The position numbers and the translations under genes are program-made. Of a stretch of 15,141 nt of DNA, positions 1-7,460 are shown piece by piece. Position 1 is the stretch's first letter. Each line of letters begins with the position of its first letter. Source of the stretch: Chth-196 sp044376515 (GTDB taxonomy: Bacteria; Verrucomicrobiota; Verrucomicrobiia; Chthoniobacterales; Chthoniobacteraceae); assembly GCA_044376515.1 (NCBI GenBank), contig JBILKV010000098.1:1-15141 (forward strand), read 5' to 3'. The notes under the pieces are model-generated. The model had not been told where the DNA came from. It worked only from the letters and a program-made list of their open reading frames with translations, and did no database searches.

Positions 1-1462
1 CGCGGACGGTGACGTTGCCGTAGCGACCACCCAACTCGTGCGTGGTGAAATAGAGTTCGGAGTAGCGCTCGTAGTCGCCTGTGAGGAAGCTGCGCCGTCC
101 GCGGCGCGGGTCATGCTCGCACTTTGTCGTGTTATTCACGAAAATGTTGTCCGCAAGGACGAAGTTGCGCGGTTGGTTGATCCAGGAGCCGCGCCCGCCA
201 TTGCGGAAGGTGTTGCCTAGGATGGTGACGTCCTCGCAGGATTTCTCCACGCTGATCACGCGCGATCCGTTTGTCCCGTCCACGGTGTTGCCAATGACGG
301 TCGCGTTCTTGCAAAACTCTGCGAGGAAAAAGGCACCCATGCGAGAGCCGGTGATGTGGTTGTTGGCGAAGTTGATGCCGCGCGATTTTTGGATGTGCAT
401 CGTATCGCCCAGTGCGCTGAAGCGGCTGCCGCGAACGATGACATTCTCGCAGCCCACAAGGTCGATTGCGCCTTTGCCCGGCCCGCTACCCGCTGGTGAG
501 TAGAGGGCAAGATGGGCGTGAAACAGATGGCTGATCAGCTTCGCCTGAGGCCCCGCGTCACTGGCGAACTTGATTGCCTTACCGCCGAATTTGTCCGCGA
601 TACGGATGAACTCCGGCGTGGTCTCGACGACAAAATACTGCCTTCCCCGCACGATGTTTGATGGCAGGGAATCGTCAAAAAAGCAGACCGTGTCGTGGCC
701 GCGCTCCGCATCTGCGCCCTCGCGCTTCTTCGACACCGCCAGCGGATTCGCATTGTCGAAGAACACACGGTCGTCGTCCGCCTTCATCCTCACCGGGCCG
801 CGCACGAGGTCGTTGCGGAAATACTTCGCGGCCATCGCGCGCTCCGCTTCGCTGTAGTCCTCCGGCCAGACGGTGATTTGCCAAAGATAGCCGTAATCCC
901 ACATGAACTTCCCGCTGCGCTCCAGCGTGCAGTTCTCCACCGTCACGTTGCGCGCAAATGTCTTCACCGCGCGCTCACTACCTTTTTCTTCCGCACCGAG
1001 CACGGTGATGACAGCACCCGCGAGGCCGTCAGACGTGATGTCGCGAAAGGTCAGATTCTCTGTGTGCCCGCCCGGCGTCGTGCTGATGAGAATCGCCCGC
1101 GTGTTCGCATTCGGCTCCCACGAGTTGTCGCCCTTCGTGTTGTCAAAAACGTGTCCGGTGAAATGGCCGCCGAACCAACGGAAGTCGGTGACATTTTCGC
1201 CGGCAAACAGAACTACCCTCGCCTTGTCGCCGAGTGTCTTCGGCAAATGAAACCGCGCCCCGTAGGCAGATACCGTAGTGTGCGAGGCAATCGGCAAGGG
1301 CGTCGCGCCATCAAGTTCGTAGTCGCCTGGCGGTATCGTCACCACGCCGCCGTGCTCCCCGACGGGAGCGAGAATGGCGGCGAGTTTCGCGGAGTCATCG
1401 GCGAACAGCGGAGCCTGCGGTGCGATCAGCAGGGCGATCAGGAGTGTCTGGTAAAAACCCAT
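1..1462 (-). CDS. Secreted right-handed parallel beta-helix protein (3' end outside window)
   Basis: The frame stays open from an ATG at 1462 to the left edge, giving 487 residues with no stop, so the C-terminus is missing. Residues 1-20 form a hydrophobic signal peptide ending in APLFA before DDSAK. Residues 36-50 (EHGGVVTIPPGDYEL) match the usual opening strand of pectate-lyase-like folds. Residues about 333-450 show a ladder of short beta-helix coils with repeating N-x-(V/I)-x-x-N patterns, such as ENVIVRGSRF, NATVIGNTVDG and EDVTILGNTF. Such proteins are typically extracytoplasmic polysaccharide lyases, hydrolases or epimerases, but no catalytic signature fixes the activity here. The gene starts 25 bp after the FAD oxidoreductase stop, so co-transcription is likely. 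A weak AAGG lies upstream of the ATG. The fold call is firm; the function is unknown. Confidence 0.85.
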   Translation of the reverse strand, partial: MGFYQTLLIALLIAPQAPLFADDSAKLAAILAPVGEHGGVVTIPPGDYELDGATPLPIASHTTVSAYGARFHLPKTLGDKARVVLFAGENVTDFRWFGGHFTGHVFDNTKGDNSWEPNANTRAILISTTPGGHTENLTFRDITSDGLAGAVITVLGAEEKGSERAVKTFARNVTVENCTLERSGKFMWDYGYLWQITVWPEDYSEAERAMAAKYFRNDLVRGPVRMKADDDRVFFDNANPLAVSKKREGADAERGHDTVCFFDDSLPSNIVRGRQYFVVETTPEFIRIADKFGGKAIKFASDAGPQAKLISHLFHAHLALYSPAGSGPGKGAIDLVGCENVIVRGSRFSALGDTMHIQKSRGINFANNHITGSRMGAFFLAEFCKNATVIGNTVDGTNGSRVISVEKSCEDVTILGNTFRNGGRGSWINQPRNFVLADNIFVNNTTKCEHDPRRGRRSFLTGDYERYSELYFTTHELGGRYGNVTVR

Positions 1463-1487
1463 CGTAGTGTACCTTGCGGTGCGGTCT

Positions 1488-2900
1488 TCAAGAATTGGTG
1501 AAAGGCCCGGCATTTTGCTTGCTGAGTGCTTCACGCACCTTCACGCCTTCGAAAATGCCAACTTCAGTTCTCGCCCTCATCGCGAGTGCCGAGGCGGTCC
1601 CGGCAGCTTCACCGAGGGCCATGGCCGTGACAGTGACGCGACTGGAGGCGCTGGCCTCGCTGCTGGCGCTATGGCAGCGACCGGCAACTAGCAGATTGCT
1701 CACCTTTTGGGGAATCAGTGTGCGATAGCTGATGTCGTAGGGTTTGGGTTGGAAGCCGGAGCCGGTGAAGGGTTTGTCGAGCGTAGTTTCAGGCGGGTGG
1801 ATGTCGAGGAACCAGCAACCGGTGGCGATGGCGTCATCGTGCCGCGTCGTCTTTTGCAGATCTTCGAGCGTGAGTGTGTTTTGGCCGACGATGCGGCGCG
1901 TGTCGCGCACGCCGATGTATGGTCCGCTCATGATATAGTAGCTGTTTTCAAAACCAGGCACCTTGGTCTTCCATTCGTTGAAGATGGTCCACGCATCCTT
2001 GCGGCCCTGCATCTCCGCGCGGGTGAAATCAGCGGCGTCCGTCGCATCCGCAGGCACTCGCGTCGCGTGAACGTAGCATTCGTCCTTCGCAAAGGCGAAG
2101 ATGAGTCCCGGACCGTAGAAGTTCGGCAGTCGGCCTTCTTTTTGTGCCTCAATGAGTGCCTTCTTCGCGGCGGCCTGCGTTTCTGCCACCGGCACGACGT
2201 TGCCGATGCGGAAATGCATCGTCAGCGGCATCATTGGCGTGGATCGGATCGTCGGGCAACCGGCCCAATGCGCGATGTCGCCATCGCCGGTGCAATCGAT
2301 CACCTGCTTTGCCTCCACCCGGGTTAGGCCGTCTTTGTTGGCGATCACGACCGCAACAACACGCCCGTCCTTTACCTCTACATCGCAGGCGGTGCTGTGA
2401 TAGAGGACCCTCAAGTTGTCGCTATGCTTCATGATGAGGTCGTCAGCGATTAGCTTGAACTCCTCCACATTCGGAATCCTCACAGTCGCCCAATGCTTCG
2501 AAATTAGAGCAGGCGGCAGATCCTCAATGTGCTTTGCGCCTTCTCTGGCAACCCCCAGCTTCTGAAGCAACTCCAGAGCGATGCCTTTCACGACAAAGCG
2601 CCCGCTAGGTTTGTCGATGAGGCCATCGAAATACGGTAGCCCGACCGTGGTGATGATGCCGCCGGAGAAACCCGCGCGCTCAATGAGCAGGGTCTTGGCA
2701 CCGTTGCGAGCGGACGAAAGCGCAGCCGCGATCCCCGCGCAGCCACCACCGCAGACGAGGACGTCCGTCTCCATGGTGCGCGTGGTCTTGCCGGAGGATT
2801 TTGCTTCCGTCGCGAGAAGCAGAGCAGGCACGGCCGCTGCGGATGCGACGGTGGCTGTTTGAAGAAAAGTGCGGCGAGTGTGTGAGGTGGTGGGGTTCAT
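1488..2900 (-). CDS. Tat-exported FAD-dependent oxidoreductase (FAD_oxidored type)
   Basis: A 470-residue protein. Residues 9-30 are a twin-arginine signal (RRTFLQTA followed by an Ala-rich hydrophobic stretch), so a folded, cofactor-loaded enzyme is probably exported. The dinucleotide-binding Rossmann motif GGGCAGIAAALSSARNG is at 51-67, with an acidic strand end and ERAGFSGG at 74-81. A second FAD-contact segment, IDCTGDGDIAHWAGCP, is at about 201-216. The C-terminal FAD motif is at 399-440 (KVSNLLVAGRCHSASSEASA, then ALGEAAGTA). This arrangement fits the FAD-dependent oxidoreductase family common in PVC-group sugar loci, whose substrates are mostly unknown. It sits directly upstream of the beta-helix gene and may act with it on a secreted glycan. 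A partial AAGAG precedes the ATG. The fold and cofactor are clear; the reaction is not. Confidence 0.9.
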   Translation of the reverse strand: MNPTTSHTRRTFLQTATVASAAAVPALLLATEAKSSGKTTRTMETDVLVCGGGCAGIAAALSSARNGAKTLLIERAGFSGGIITTVGLPYFDGLIDKPSGRFVVKGIALELLQKLGVAREGAKHIEDLPPALISKHWATVRIPNVEEFKLIADDLIMKHSDNLRVLYHSTACDVEVKDGRVVAVVIANKDGLTRVEAKQVIDCTGDGDIAHWAGCPTIRSTPMMPLTMHFRIGNVVPVAETQAAAKKALIEAQKEGRLPNFYGPGLIFAFAKDECYVHATRVPADATDAADFTRAEMQGRKDAWTIFNEWKTKVPGFENSYYIMSGPYIGVRDTRRIVGQNTLTLEDLQKTTRHDDAIATGCWFLDIHPPETTLDKPFTGSGFQPKPYDISYRTLIPQKVSNLLVAGRCHSASSEASASSRVTVTAMALGEAAGTASALAMRARTEVGIFEGVKVREALSKQNAGPFTNS

Positions 2901-2976
2901 ATCGATTAGCTCTTTTGGATCTTTAGCTAGTTTGAAGGATCGCCAATGGAGTCAGAACGCACGGTCATGATGAATC

Positions 2977-3276
2977 CTAGTTTATGCCTATTTGGGCGCA
3001 TCGATCTGGAGGCTCGATACACGGGACGCGATCAGATTGCCAATAAGGAATCCACTCGCAGCGGTCCGCGCCAAAATCGCCGAACAGGCGGTTCAACTCC
3101 ATGACCTTGCGACTGGGCTTACTCATGGGATTCTCAAGCAGTGCGCTGATCCCAAAACCATTTAAAAATGAACAGGCGGGGTCGGCTGCGACGACAACCA
3201 CATGTGCGTGCTCCTCCGCCTCGGCACAGAGACTGAACGTGCAAAAAAACAAAAGGGGCATGAGCGCCTTAATCAT
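2977..3276 (-). CDS. Small putative secreted protein, possibly a truncated gene remnant
   Basis: A 99-residue ORF whose first 20 residues resemble a signal peptide (MIKALMPLLFFCTFSLCAEA). The mature part contains WIPYW at 75-79 and three cysteines after residue 70. I do not recognise the family with confidence. The ending, where a GADRCEWIPYW segment is cut off soon after, resembles the beginning of a much longer secreted protein, loosely reminiscent of DUF6067-type sugar proteins, so this may be the surviving N-terminal piece of a decayed gene. The 76 bp between its stop and the FAD oxidoreductase start hold no continuation of useful length. It could equally be a genuine small exported protein. 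The gene before it ends 115 bp upstream, a larger gap than elsewhere in the cluster. Confidence 0.4.
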   Translation of the reverse strand: MIKALMPLLFFCTFSLCAEAEEHAHVVVVAADPACSFLNGFGISALLENPMSKPSRKVMELNRLFGDFGADRCEWIPYWQSDRVPCIEPPDRCAQIGIN

Positions 3277-3391
3277 AGACGCGATATGCTACGCTAGGAG
3301 TCCCCAAACCGTGGCGACAAACTCTATGTGAAAGACGACAACGCCAGGGGCTGGTGTCCATAGAGACCCCGGGGCGATTCTGAGTCGTCCC
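3277..3391. other. Intergenic gap with no clear gene
   Basis: This 115-bp spacer is the widest between adjacent minus-strand ORFs here. Read on the minus strand it has a GGGG...CCCC pairing possibility shortly after the DUF1080 stop, but no T-tract, so I do not call a terminator. It could hold a separate promoter for the small ORF, the FAD oxidoreductase and the beta-helix gene. No convincing -35/-10 pair was seen. Confidence 0.4.
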
Positions 3392-4138
3392 TCAAGGCAG
3401 CTCCCGCACGCGCAACTTCCGAAACTGAATAGGCGACCCTTCGCTTTCCAGGCACAGGTAACCTTTGGCAGGTTCGATCGCAGTGCCGCCGGAGACTTCC
3501 TCGCCGTTCACCCACAGGCGAACCTCTCCATTGATGGCGCGGATATAGTAATGATTCCACTCACCGTGACCTTTGCTGAGATGCCTGCGAGGGAAGCTGC
3601 GGTTGCCGTCAGGCGACAAGGGCGGAAACGGGGTCATTTTGACGCGCACAGGAAAAACGTCGCCATTGGTACCGAACCAGTCGGTCTTGGCTCCCTTGGC
3701 CTTCATCATCTCCGTGAAGCCGTGGTCGAGAATCTGAACTTCGATACCATCCGGCAGGCGCTGCTTCCCATCAAGAGTCAGTTTTTCCAGCGACTCGGGC
3801 TTGGCCCAAACAAACACGCCGGAATTCCCAGCGGACTTTTCGTGCATCCATTCGACCACCATTTCGAAGTTTGAGAATTCCTGCCTGGTGCGCAGAACGC
3901 CGATGGGTTGCCCGGTGCAGTGCAGGACCCCACTTTTCCAGGACCAAGTATTTTCGGGCGTATTGACGATGGCGAAGTCGCTCTCCACGAGCGAACGCCA
4001 TCCGGGCGCTTCATCATCAATGAAAGCGCGAACTGTAGGACTGCCATTGTCGACTTTCGCTGAAGAAGAGGAGGAATCTTGCGCATGAGTGGTCGCACCA
4101 ACACACAAGATCAGACTAAGGAGCAAGGTTTTGTTCAT
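3392..4138 (-). CDS. Secreted DUF1080 protein (3-keto-disaccharide hydrolase family), copy 1
   Basis: A 248-residue protein with a Sec signal peptide at 1-20 (MNKTLLLSLILCVGATTHAQ) followed by a serine-rich linker. The rest is one DUF1080 (PF06439) beta-sandwich. Landmarks are a WSWKSGVLHC strand at 65-74, FEMVVEWMHEKSAGNSGVFVW at 91-111, the core GIEVQILDHG at 131-140, GEWNHYYIRA at 192-201 and a terminal strand with ESEGSPIQFRKLRVREL at 231-247. The family is named for hydrolysis of 3-keto-glycosides produced by Gfo/Idh/MocA-type oxidoreductases. The gene lies 25 bp after the ThuA-like gene and is probably co-transcribed. It differs substantially from the second DUF1080 protein at 8321-9013: it lacks that copy's GDCGAIY segment and has a longer insert between the core strand and GEWNHY. 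Exact substrate unknown. Confidence 0.88.
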   Translation of the reverse strand: MNKTLLLSLILCVGATTHAQDSSSSSAKVDNGSPTVRAFIDDEAPGWRSLVESDFAIVNTPENTWSWKSGVLHCTGQPIGVLRTRQEFSNFEMVVEWMHEKSAGNSGVFVWAKPESLEKLTLDGKQRLPDGIEVQILDHGFTEMMKAKGAKTDWFGTNGDVFPVRVKMTPFPPLSPDGNRSFPRRHLSKGHGEWNHYYIRAINGEVRLWVNGEEVSGGTAIEPAKGYLCLESEGSPIQFRKLRVRELP

Positions 4139-4163
4139 AAAAGAATCAGAACGATGAACGGGC

Positions 4164-5177
4164 TTATTTCTTCAAGTCCTGCGGAAGGACACCCGGCTTG
4201 ATGCCTTTGGCGCCCGCAGGACCGGGATTAAAGTCTCCAGGGATATCCATGTTGGAGCTCGGATCAATGGAGTCCTCCAGGTTCATGCACCACAGACAGG
4301 CATTGGACAGCATCCGGCGGAATGCTTCTGTTTTAAATGCGTCTCCATGGCCCATTGTTGAGGTGAATACCCGCGCTGTTTTGCCTGCCGCCCCCGTGTA
4401 AGATTTCGTCCAAGCGATGGGCTGTGGGGGTTTTTCCGCAACGGCTTTGGACTCGGATGTCCAGCCCTCCAGAGGCTGTCCGAGCAGGACAGGCTGGCTG
4501 TCGCCAGACAACGAAGAGCTGATCCCATACACATCATCGGCAATCCAAAACCCCGTGCGGACTCCCTTAAAAATCGGGTGCCCGGAAGCCGTTTCCAGAA
4601 TGTCGCATCGGGTGCTTTCGACCAGATTTTTGCCGTAGTGCGATACCCAGGTTTCGCCCAGAACCAGCCTTCCCCAGCCGCCTTCCGGGTCTTTGCTGGC
4701 GGAGTCAAAACGGGCATACAGGCTGTCGGGGCGTTTGGCGTAACGGAAGGGATGCGTGGCATTGCGGATGCCAACGATCGGTTTGCCCGAGTCGGTGTAG
4801 TCGACAATGTGCTTCATCTGCTCATCAGGCAGCTCTCGCCAGCGCAAAAACGCAACCAGCAGATCCGCGGTCTTCAGTTGCTCAAGACCGGGAATGTTGT
4901 CTTTGATCTTCGGATTGATCGTCCCATCCGCCGGATCGATGGCAAAGAGCACTGTGCACTTGAAGCCCTGGCGAGAGAGAATCTGCGCCATCATCGGCAT
5001 CGATTCCTCTGAGCGGTAGGCCTCCTCGGCGGCGATGAATACAATGTGTTTTCCCTTTCCGGGGCCGCTTGCACCTTCGGATGTAAACCAAGGAACAGCC
5101 GCCAGGGCGTTTGCAGCGGCGCATCCGCTTAGTAAAAGCACAGCCAAAAACCGGGAGAGCATGGAGGATTTAATCAT
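4164..5177 (-). CDS. ThuA-like domain lipoprotein
   Basis: 337 residues from the chosen ATG at 5177. An upstream in-frame ATG at 5219 would add 14 polar residues before the signal peptide and is less likely. The N-terminus MIKSSMLSRFLAVLLLSGC carries a lipobox (LSGC, Cys19), so I predict a periplasm-facing lipoprotein. The ThuA-like (PF06283) glutamine-amidotransferase-like fold is shown by KHIVFIAAEEAYRSEESMP at 43-61, LKTADLLVAFLRWRELPDEQ at 101-120, GIRNATHPF at 136-144, WVSHYGKN at 177-184 and TSTMGHGDAF at 272-281. ThuA was described in disaccharide utilisation with 3-keto sugars as intermediates, which fits the neighbouring oxidoreductases and DUF1080 proteins. The exact reaction is inferred. 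The C-terminal 30 residues are Pro/Gly-rich. The NagB-like gene ends 53 bp upstream. Confidence 0.85.
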   Translation of the reverse strand: MIKSSMLSRFLAVLLLSGCAAANALAAVPWFTSEGASGPGKGKHIVFIAAEEAYRSEESMPMMAQILSRQGFKCTVLFAIDPADGTINPKIKDNIPGLEQLKTADLLVAFLRWRELPDEQMKHIVDYTDSGKPIVGIRNATHPFRYAKRPDSLYARFDSASKDPEGGWGRLVLGETWVSHYGKNLVESTRCDILETASGHPIFKGVRTGFWIADDVYGISSSLSGDSQPVLLGQPLEGWTSESKAVAEKPPQPIAWTKSYTGAAGKTARVFTSTMGHGDAFKTEAFRRMLSNACLWCMNLEDSIDPSSNMDIPGDFNPGPAGAKGIKPGVLPQDLKK

Positions 5178-5206
5178 GTGGAATTTTGTTTGTAGAATGG
5201 AGCTAG

Positions 5207-5220
5207 GTTGGTGACCCAAC
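5207..5220 (-). other. Small intercistronic hairpin upstream of the ThuA-like gene
   Basis: GTTGG and CCAAC form a perfect 5-bp inverted repeat around a 4-base loop, ending 29 bases before the chosen ATG at 5177. There is no T-tract. A stem this short may be chance. Confidence 0.22.
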
Positions 5221-5230
5221 GTGGACTGGT

Positions 5231-6169
5231 TCAGTGCATTTCCACCGAGCAGCTACCCAGCCCGCCGCGATAATAGTTGAACTTCACGTTCGGATGATCC
5301 GTCAGAAGCGACATGGGGACTGCTGAGTCCGCAACGCCCTTGGAAATCATCAACGCAGTAAGGCGCTGGCCGAGCGGATTGTCGTGCATGCCAGCGTGCC
5401 AGATACTTACCTTTTCCGCCTTCCATGTTTCGCGAGGCCCCACAGTGATCGCCTTTCTTGGAACCATCGTGATGTTTCCGCCACCAGAAGTGCGCGCGTT
5501 CTGCCCTAGCGTCACCGGATGGAGATCCACGACACGGGTTGCGAGTGCGCGGTATTCAGCCGCGGTCGGAGGCTCGTTTTCCCATTTACCTTCGCGCTTG
5601 AAGGGATCGTTAAACGCCCAGTGTTTGATTTCACCCTGCCCCCCTTGCATCACGGCACAGCGGACACCGGAGTCCCATGTTTTCTGGAAACCAGTCACAT
5701 CGGCCTTGGGGAAATGGAGGTGCGACTCGGGCATCGCAAGGTCTCGATGGATGCGATCAAAGCACAGTTCGCGGTCTGCTTTCTCAAAAGAGAGCGGGTG
5801 GGTCGGCGCCACTTCGGTTTTTGCCGACTCGTCGAACCACTCATCCATGCCCCAGAAGTGCGCGTGTTTGAGTTTTAATCCCAGTTCATTGACGAGTCTG
5901 GCCACCAGGGGAAGTTGTTCCGTCGGGCCGATGGGCCCGCAGATTCCCACAGGGTTGTCGGCGGTGGCTTGTCGCCAGGCGGTAATATATTCGAGGGCTT
6001 CTGCGAGGTAAAAATCCTGCAGTGTATCATAGAAGGCGACCTCAAAACCGGGACGCGAAAGCTGGAGCAGATCACGTTCAGAGAGCGCAGCGGCGTCGTT
6101 GATGAGGTCGGATTCAAGCGTGGTGTAATCCCACCAATCGGGGGCGATGTAGCTGGTTTTGCGTGGCAT
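5231..6169 (-). CDS. Divergent NagB-like (glucosamine-6-phosphate deaminase/isomerase superfamily) protein
   Basis: 312 residues from the ATG at 6169 (MPRKTSYIAPDWWDYTT). The frame extends upstream to 6436, but that part overlaps the symporter gene and is low-complexity shadow sequence. The NagB/RpiA/6-phosphogluconolactonase fold shows in a phosphate-loop-like ICGPIGPTEQ at 76-85, WGMDEWF at 106-112 (Asp109 matches the conserved MDE acid), GEIKHWAFNDP at 179-189, and GGGNITMVPRKAITVG at 229-244. In canonical NagB the third segment reads roughly D-G-H-I-A-F-N-E-P. Here the His is kept (His183), the catalytic Asp is Ile181, the Gly is Lys182 and the Glu is Asp188. The chemistry may therefore differ from deamination. 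No signal peptide is present, so it is cytoplasmic. It follows the symporter by 52 bp, consistent with acting on an imported sugar or amino sugar. Confidence 0.85.
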   Translation of the reverse strand: MPRKTSYIAPDWWDYTTLESDLINDAAALSERDLLQLSRPGFEVAFYDTLQDFYLAEALEYITAWRQATADNPVGICGPIGPTEQLPLVARLVNELGLKLKHAHFWGMDEWFDESAKTEVAPTHPLSFEKADRELCFDRIHRDLAMPESHLHFPKADVTGFQKTWDSGVRCAVMQGGQGEIKHWAFNDPFKREGKWENEPPTAAEYRALATRVVDLHPVTLGQNARTSGGGNITMVPRKAITVGPRETWKAEKVSIWHAGMHDNPLGQRLTALMISKGVADSAVPMSLLTDHPNVKFNYYRGGLGSCSVEMH

Positions 6170-6182
6170 ATAAAATGTTTTA

Positions 6183-6201
6183 ACGTTGAGTGTTGCAACG
6201 T
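6183..6201 (-). other. Small intercistronic hairpin upstream of the NagB-like gene
   Basis: ACGTTG and CAACGT form a perfect 6-bp inverted repeat with a 7-base loop, ending 13 bases before the ATG at 6169. No strong T-tract follows on the minus strand, so it is more plausibly an mRNA stability or translation element than a terminator. It could be chance. Confidence 0.28.
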
Positions 6202-6221
6202 GCGTCTGTCGTGGGCACCGG

Positions 6222-7427
6222 TTAGCTGGCGGTCTTTCCTTCGTGTTTGGCTTCGCGGTAGAAAACGGCGAAGACAACAGCGAGAACGGCCCCAATGACG
6301 GCGGGGATAAGCCAAATCGATTGCCAAGAATGGCTGCCCGCCTCGGTGTAGTGTTGTGCCACAACTCCCGACAGCCACGATCCCACGAACATGCCGGCCC
6401 CCAGCGTGACGATCGCGTGCAATCCTTGCGCTGCACCCCGGATATCCTCGCCCGCGTATTTATCCACGAGCATCCGTCCCATCACGAAGATGAAGTCGTA
6501 GCACATGCCGTGCAGGAGAATACCCGAATAAAGCATCCAGATAGCGGATGGGTTTTGATGAAACACGGCGAAGAGCCCGAAGCGGACGGCCCAGGCGCCG
6601 ATCCCCAGTAAAAGGATCCCTTTGGAACCGACCCGGCTTAAAAACGCGGGGAGAAGGAGCAGGAAAACCACGTCCGAAACCTGACCGAGAGTCATTTTCG
6701 CCGCCGCATTTGGAATGTGCATCTCGTTCATGAACACATTCATCCAGCTGAAATAGAAACTCAGCGGTACGCAGATCAAAAAGGAACACAGCATGAATGT
6801 AGCAAACGCTCTGTTGCGCAGAAGCTTGAGGGCGTCGAATCCCAGAAGAGTCCCGAGTGAAACAGGCCCCCCGGTTCCCTTGGGCGGCGTGTGAGGCAAA
6901 GTGAGCGCATAGATCCCCATGATCAAAGCGGCACCGGATGCGAGCCGGAACATGCCGGCGTTGTCCTCCAGCTTAAACCAACTCACCGCGAGGCCCGATG
7001 CGATCCAACCGACGCTCGCCATGACCATGACCAAGGGGAATTCCTTGGCGGGGTTTTTGGAGTGATGCAAGGTGAGCGTGTTCGTCAGCCCGTGGCAGGC
7101 CATGTAGGTGATCGTGTAGGCCAGCAGCGCCGGATAAAACTGCTGAAATTCCTTCAGTGTTGAAATCCAGTAAAGAAGGCCAGCGCCCATCAGATGTAGA
7201 CACGCGAGCAGCCGTTGTGTGGCAAAAAAACGATCGGCGATGACCCCCACGATGAAAGGAGAGACCATGGCGCCAACCGCAGTACTGCCGTAGGCCAACC
7301 CCACTTGGCTTCCCAAAAAGCCGAGCTTCGCAGTGGTGTAGGTTCCCATCGTCACATACCACGCTCCCCACACGAAGTAGTGCAGAAAGACCATCACCCA
7401 AAGGCGGCTGAGGAGAATAAAATTCAT
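6222..7427 (-). CDS. MFS transporter of the nucleoside:H+ symporter type
   Basis: 401 residues, nearly all hydrophobic, compatible with 12 membrane helices and no cleaved signal. The N-terminus (MNFILLSRLWVMVFLHYFVW then GAWYVTMGTY) matches the nucleoside:H+ symporter (NHS, PF03825; NupG-like) branch of the major facilitator superfamily, which has a WGAW-type first helix. The loop between helices 2 and 3 has GVIADRFFATQRLL, the usual MFS D-R-x signature region. A helix-breaking segment near residues 183-190 (PHTPPKGTG) is the central cytoplasmic loop. PVC-group members of this branch often lie in sugar loci and probably carry sugars or glycosides rather than nucleosides. In this locus it is the only transporter, so it likely imports the product of the exported enzymes. 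The PIG-L gene ends 33 bp upstream. The substrate is inferred from context only. Confidence 0.88.
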   Translation of the reverse strand: MNFILLSRLWVMVFLHYFVWGAWYVTMGTYTTAKLGFLGSQVGLAYGSTAVGAMVSPFIVGVIADRFFATQRLLACLHLMGAGLLYWISTLKEFQQFYPALLAYTITYMACHGLTNTLTLHHSKNPAKEFPLVMVMASVGWIASGLAVSWFKLEDNAGMFRLASGAALIMGIYALTLPHTPPKGTGGPVSLGTLLGFDALKLLRNRAFATFMLCSFLICVPLSFYFSWMNVFMNEMHIPNAAAKMTLGQVSDVVFLLLLPAFLSRVGSKGILLLGIGAWAVRFGLFAVFHQNPSAIWMLYSGILLHGMCYDFIFVMGRMLVDKYAGEDIRGAAQGLHAIVTLGAGMFVGSWLSGVVAQHYTEAGSHSWQSIWLIPAVIGAVLAVVFAVFYREAKHEGKTAS

Positions 7428-7460
7428 GGAAAAGAGTGAGGATTGATTTTTGGGAGAAAA

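Noticed and set aside
695..1501. Long plus-strand ORF of 268 codons
   Set aside because: It lies opposite the beta-helix gene, has an Arg/Val-rich composition and no recognisable domain, while the minus strand has a signal peptide and clear beta-helix coils.
1707..2327. Plus-strand ORF of 206 codons
   Set aside because: It is antisense to the FAD oxidoreductase, which has textbook FAD motifs; the plus-strand product looks like shadow coding.
5178..5219. Upstream ATG at 5219 for the ThuA-like gene
   Set aside because: It would bury the lipoprotein signal 14 residues inside the protein.
6170..6436. N-terminal extension of the NagB-like protein to a start at 6436
   Set aside because: It would overlap the symporter gene by over 200 bp and the added residues have no family character; the ATG at 6169 gives a normal start.
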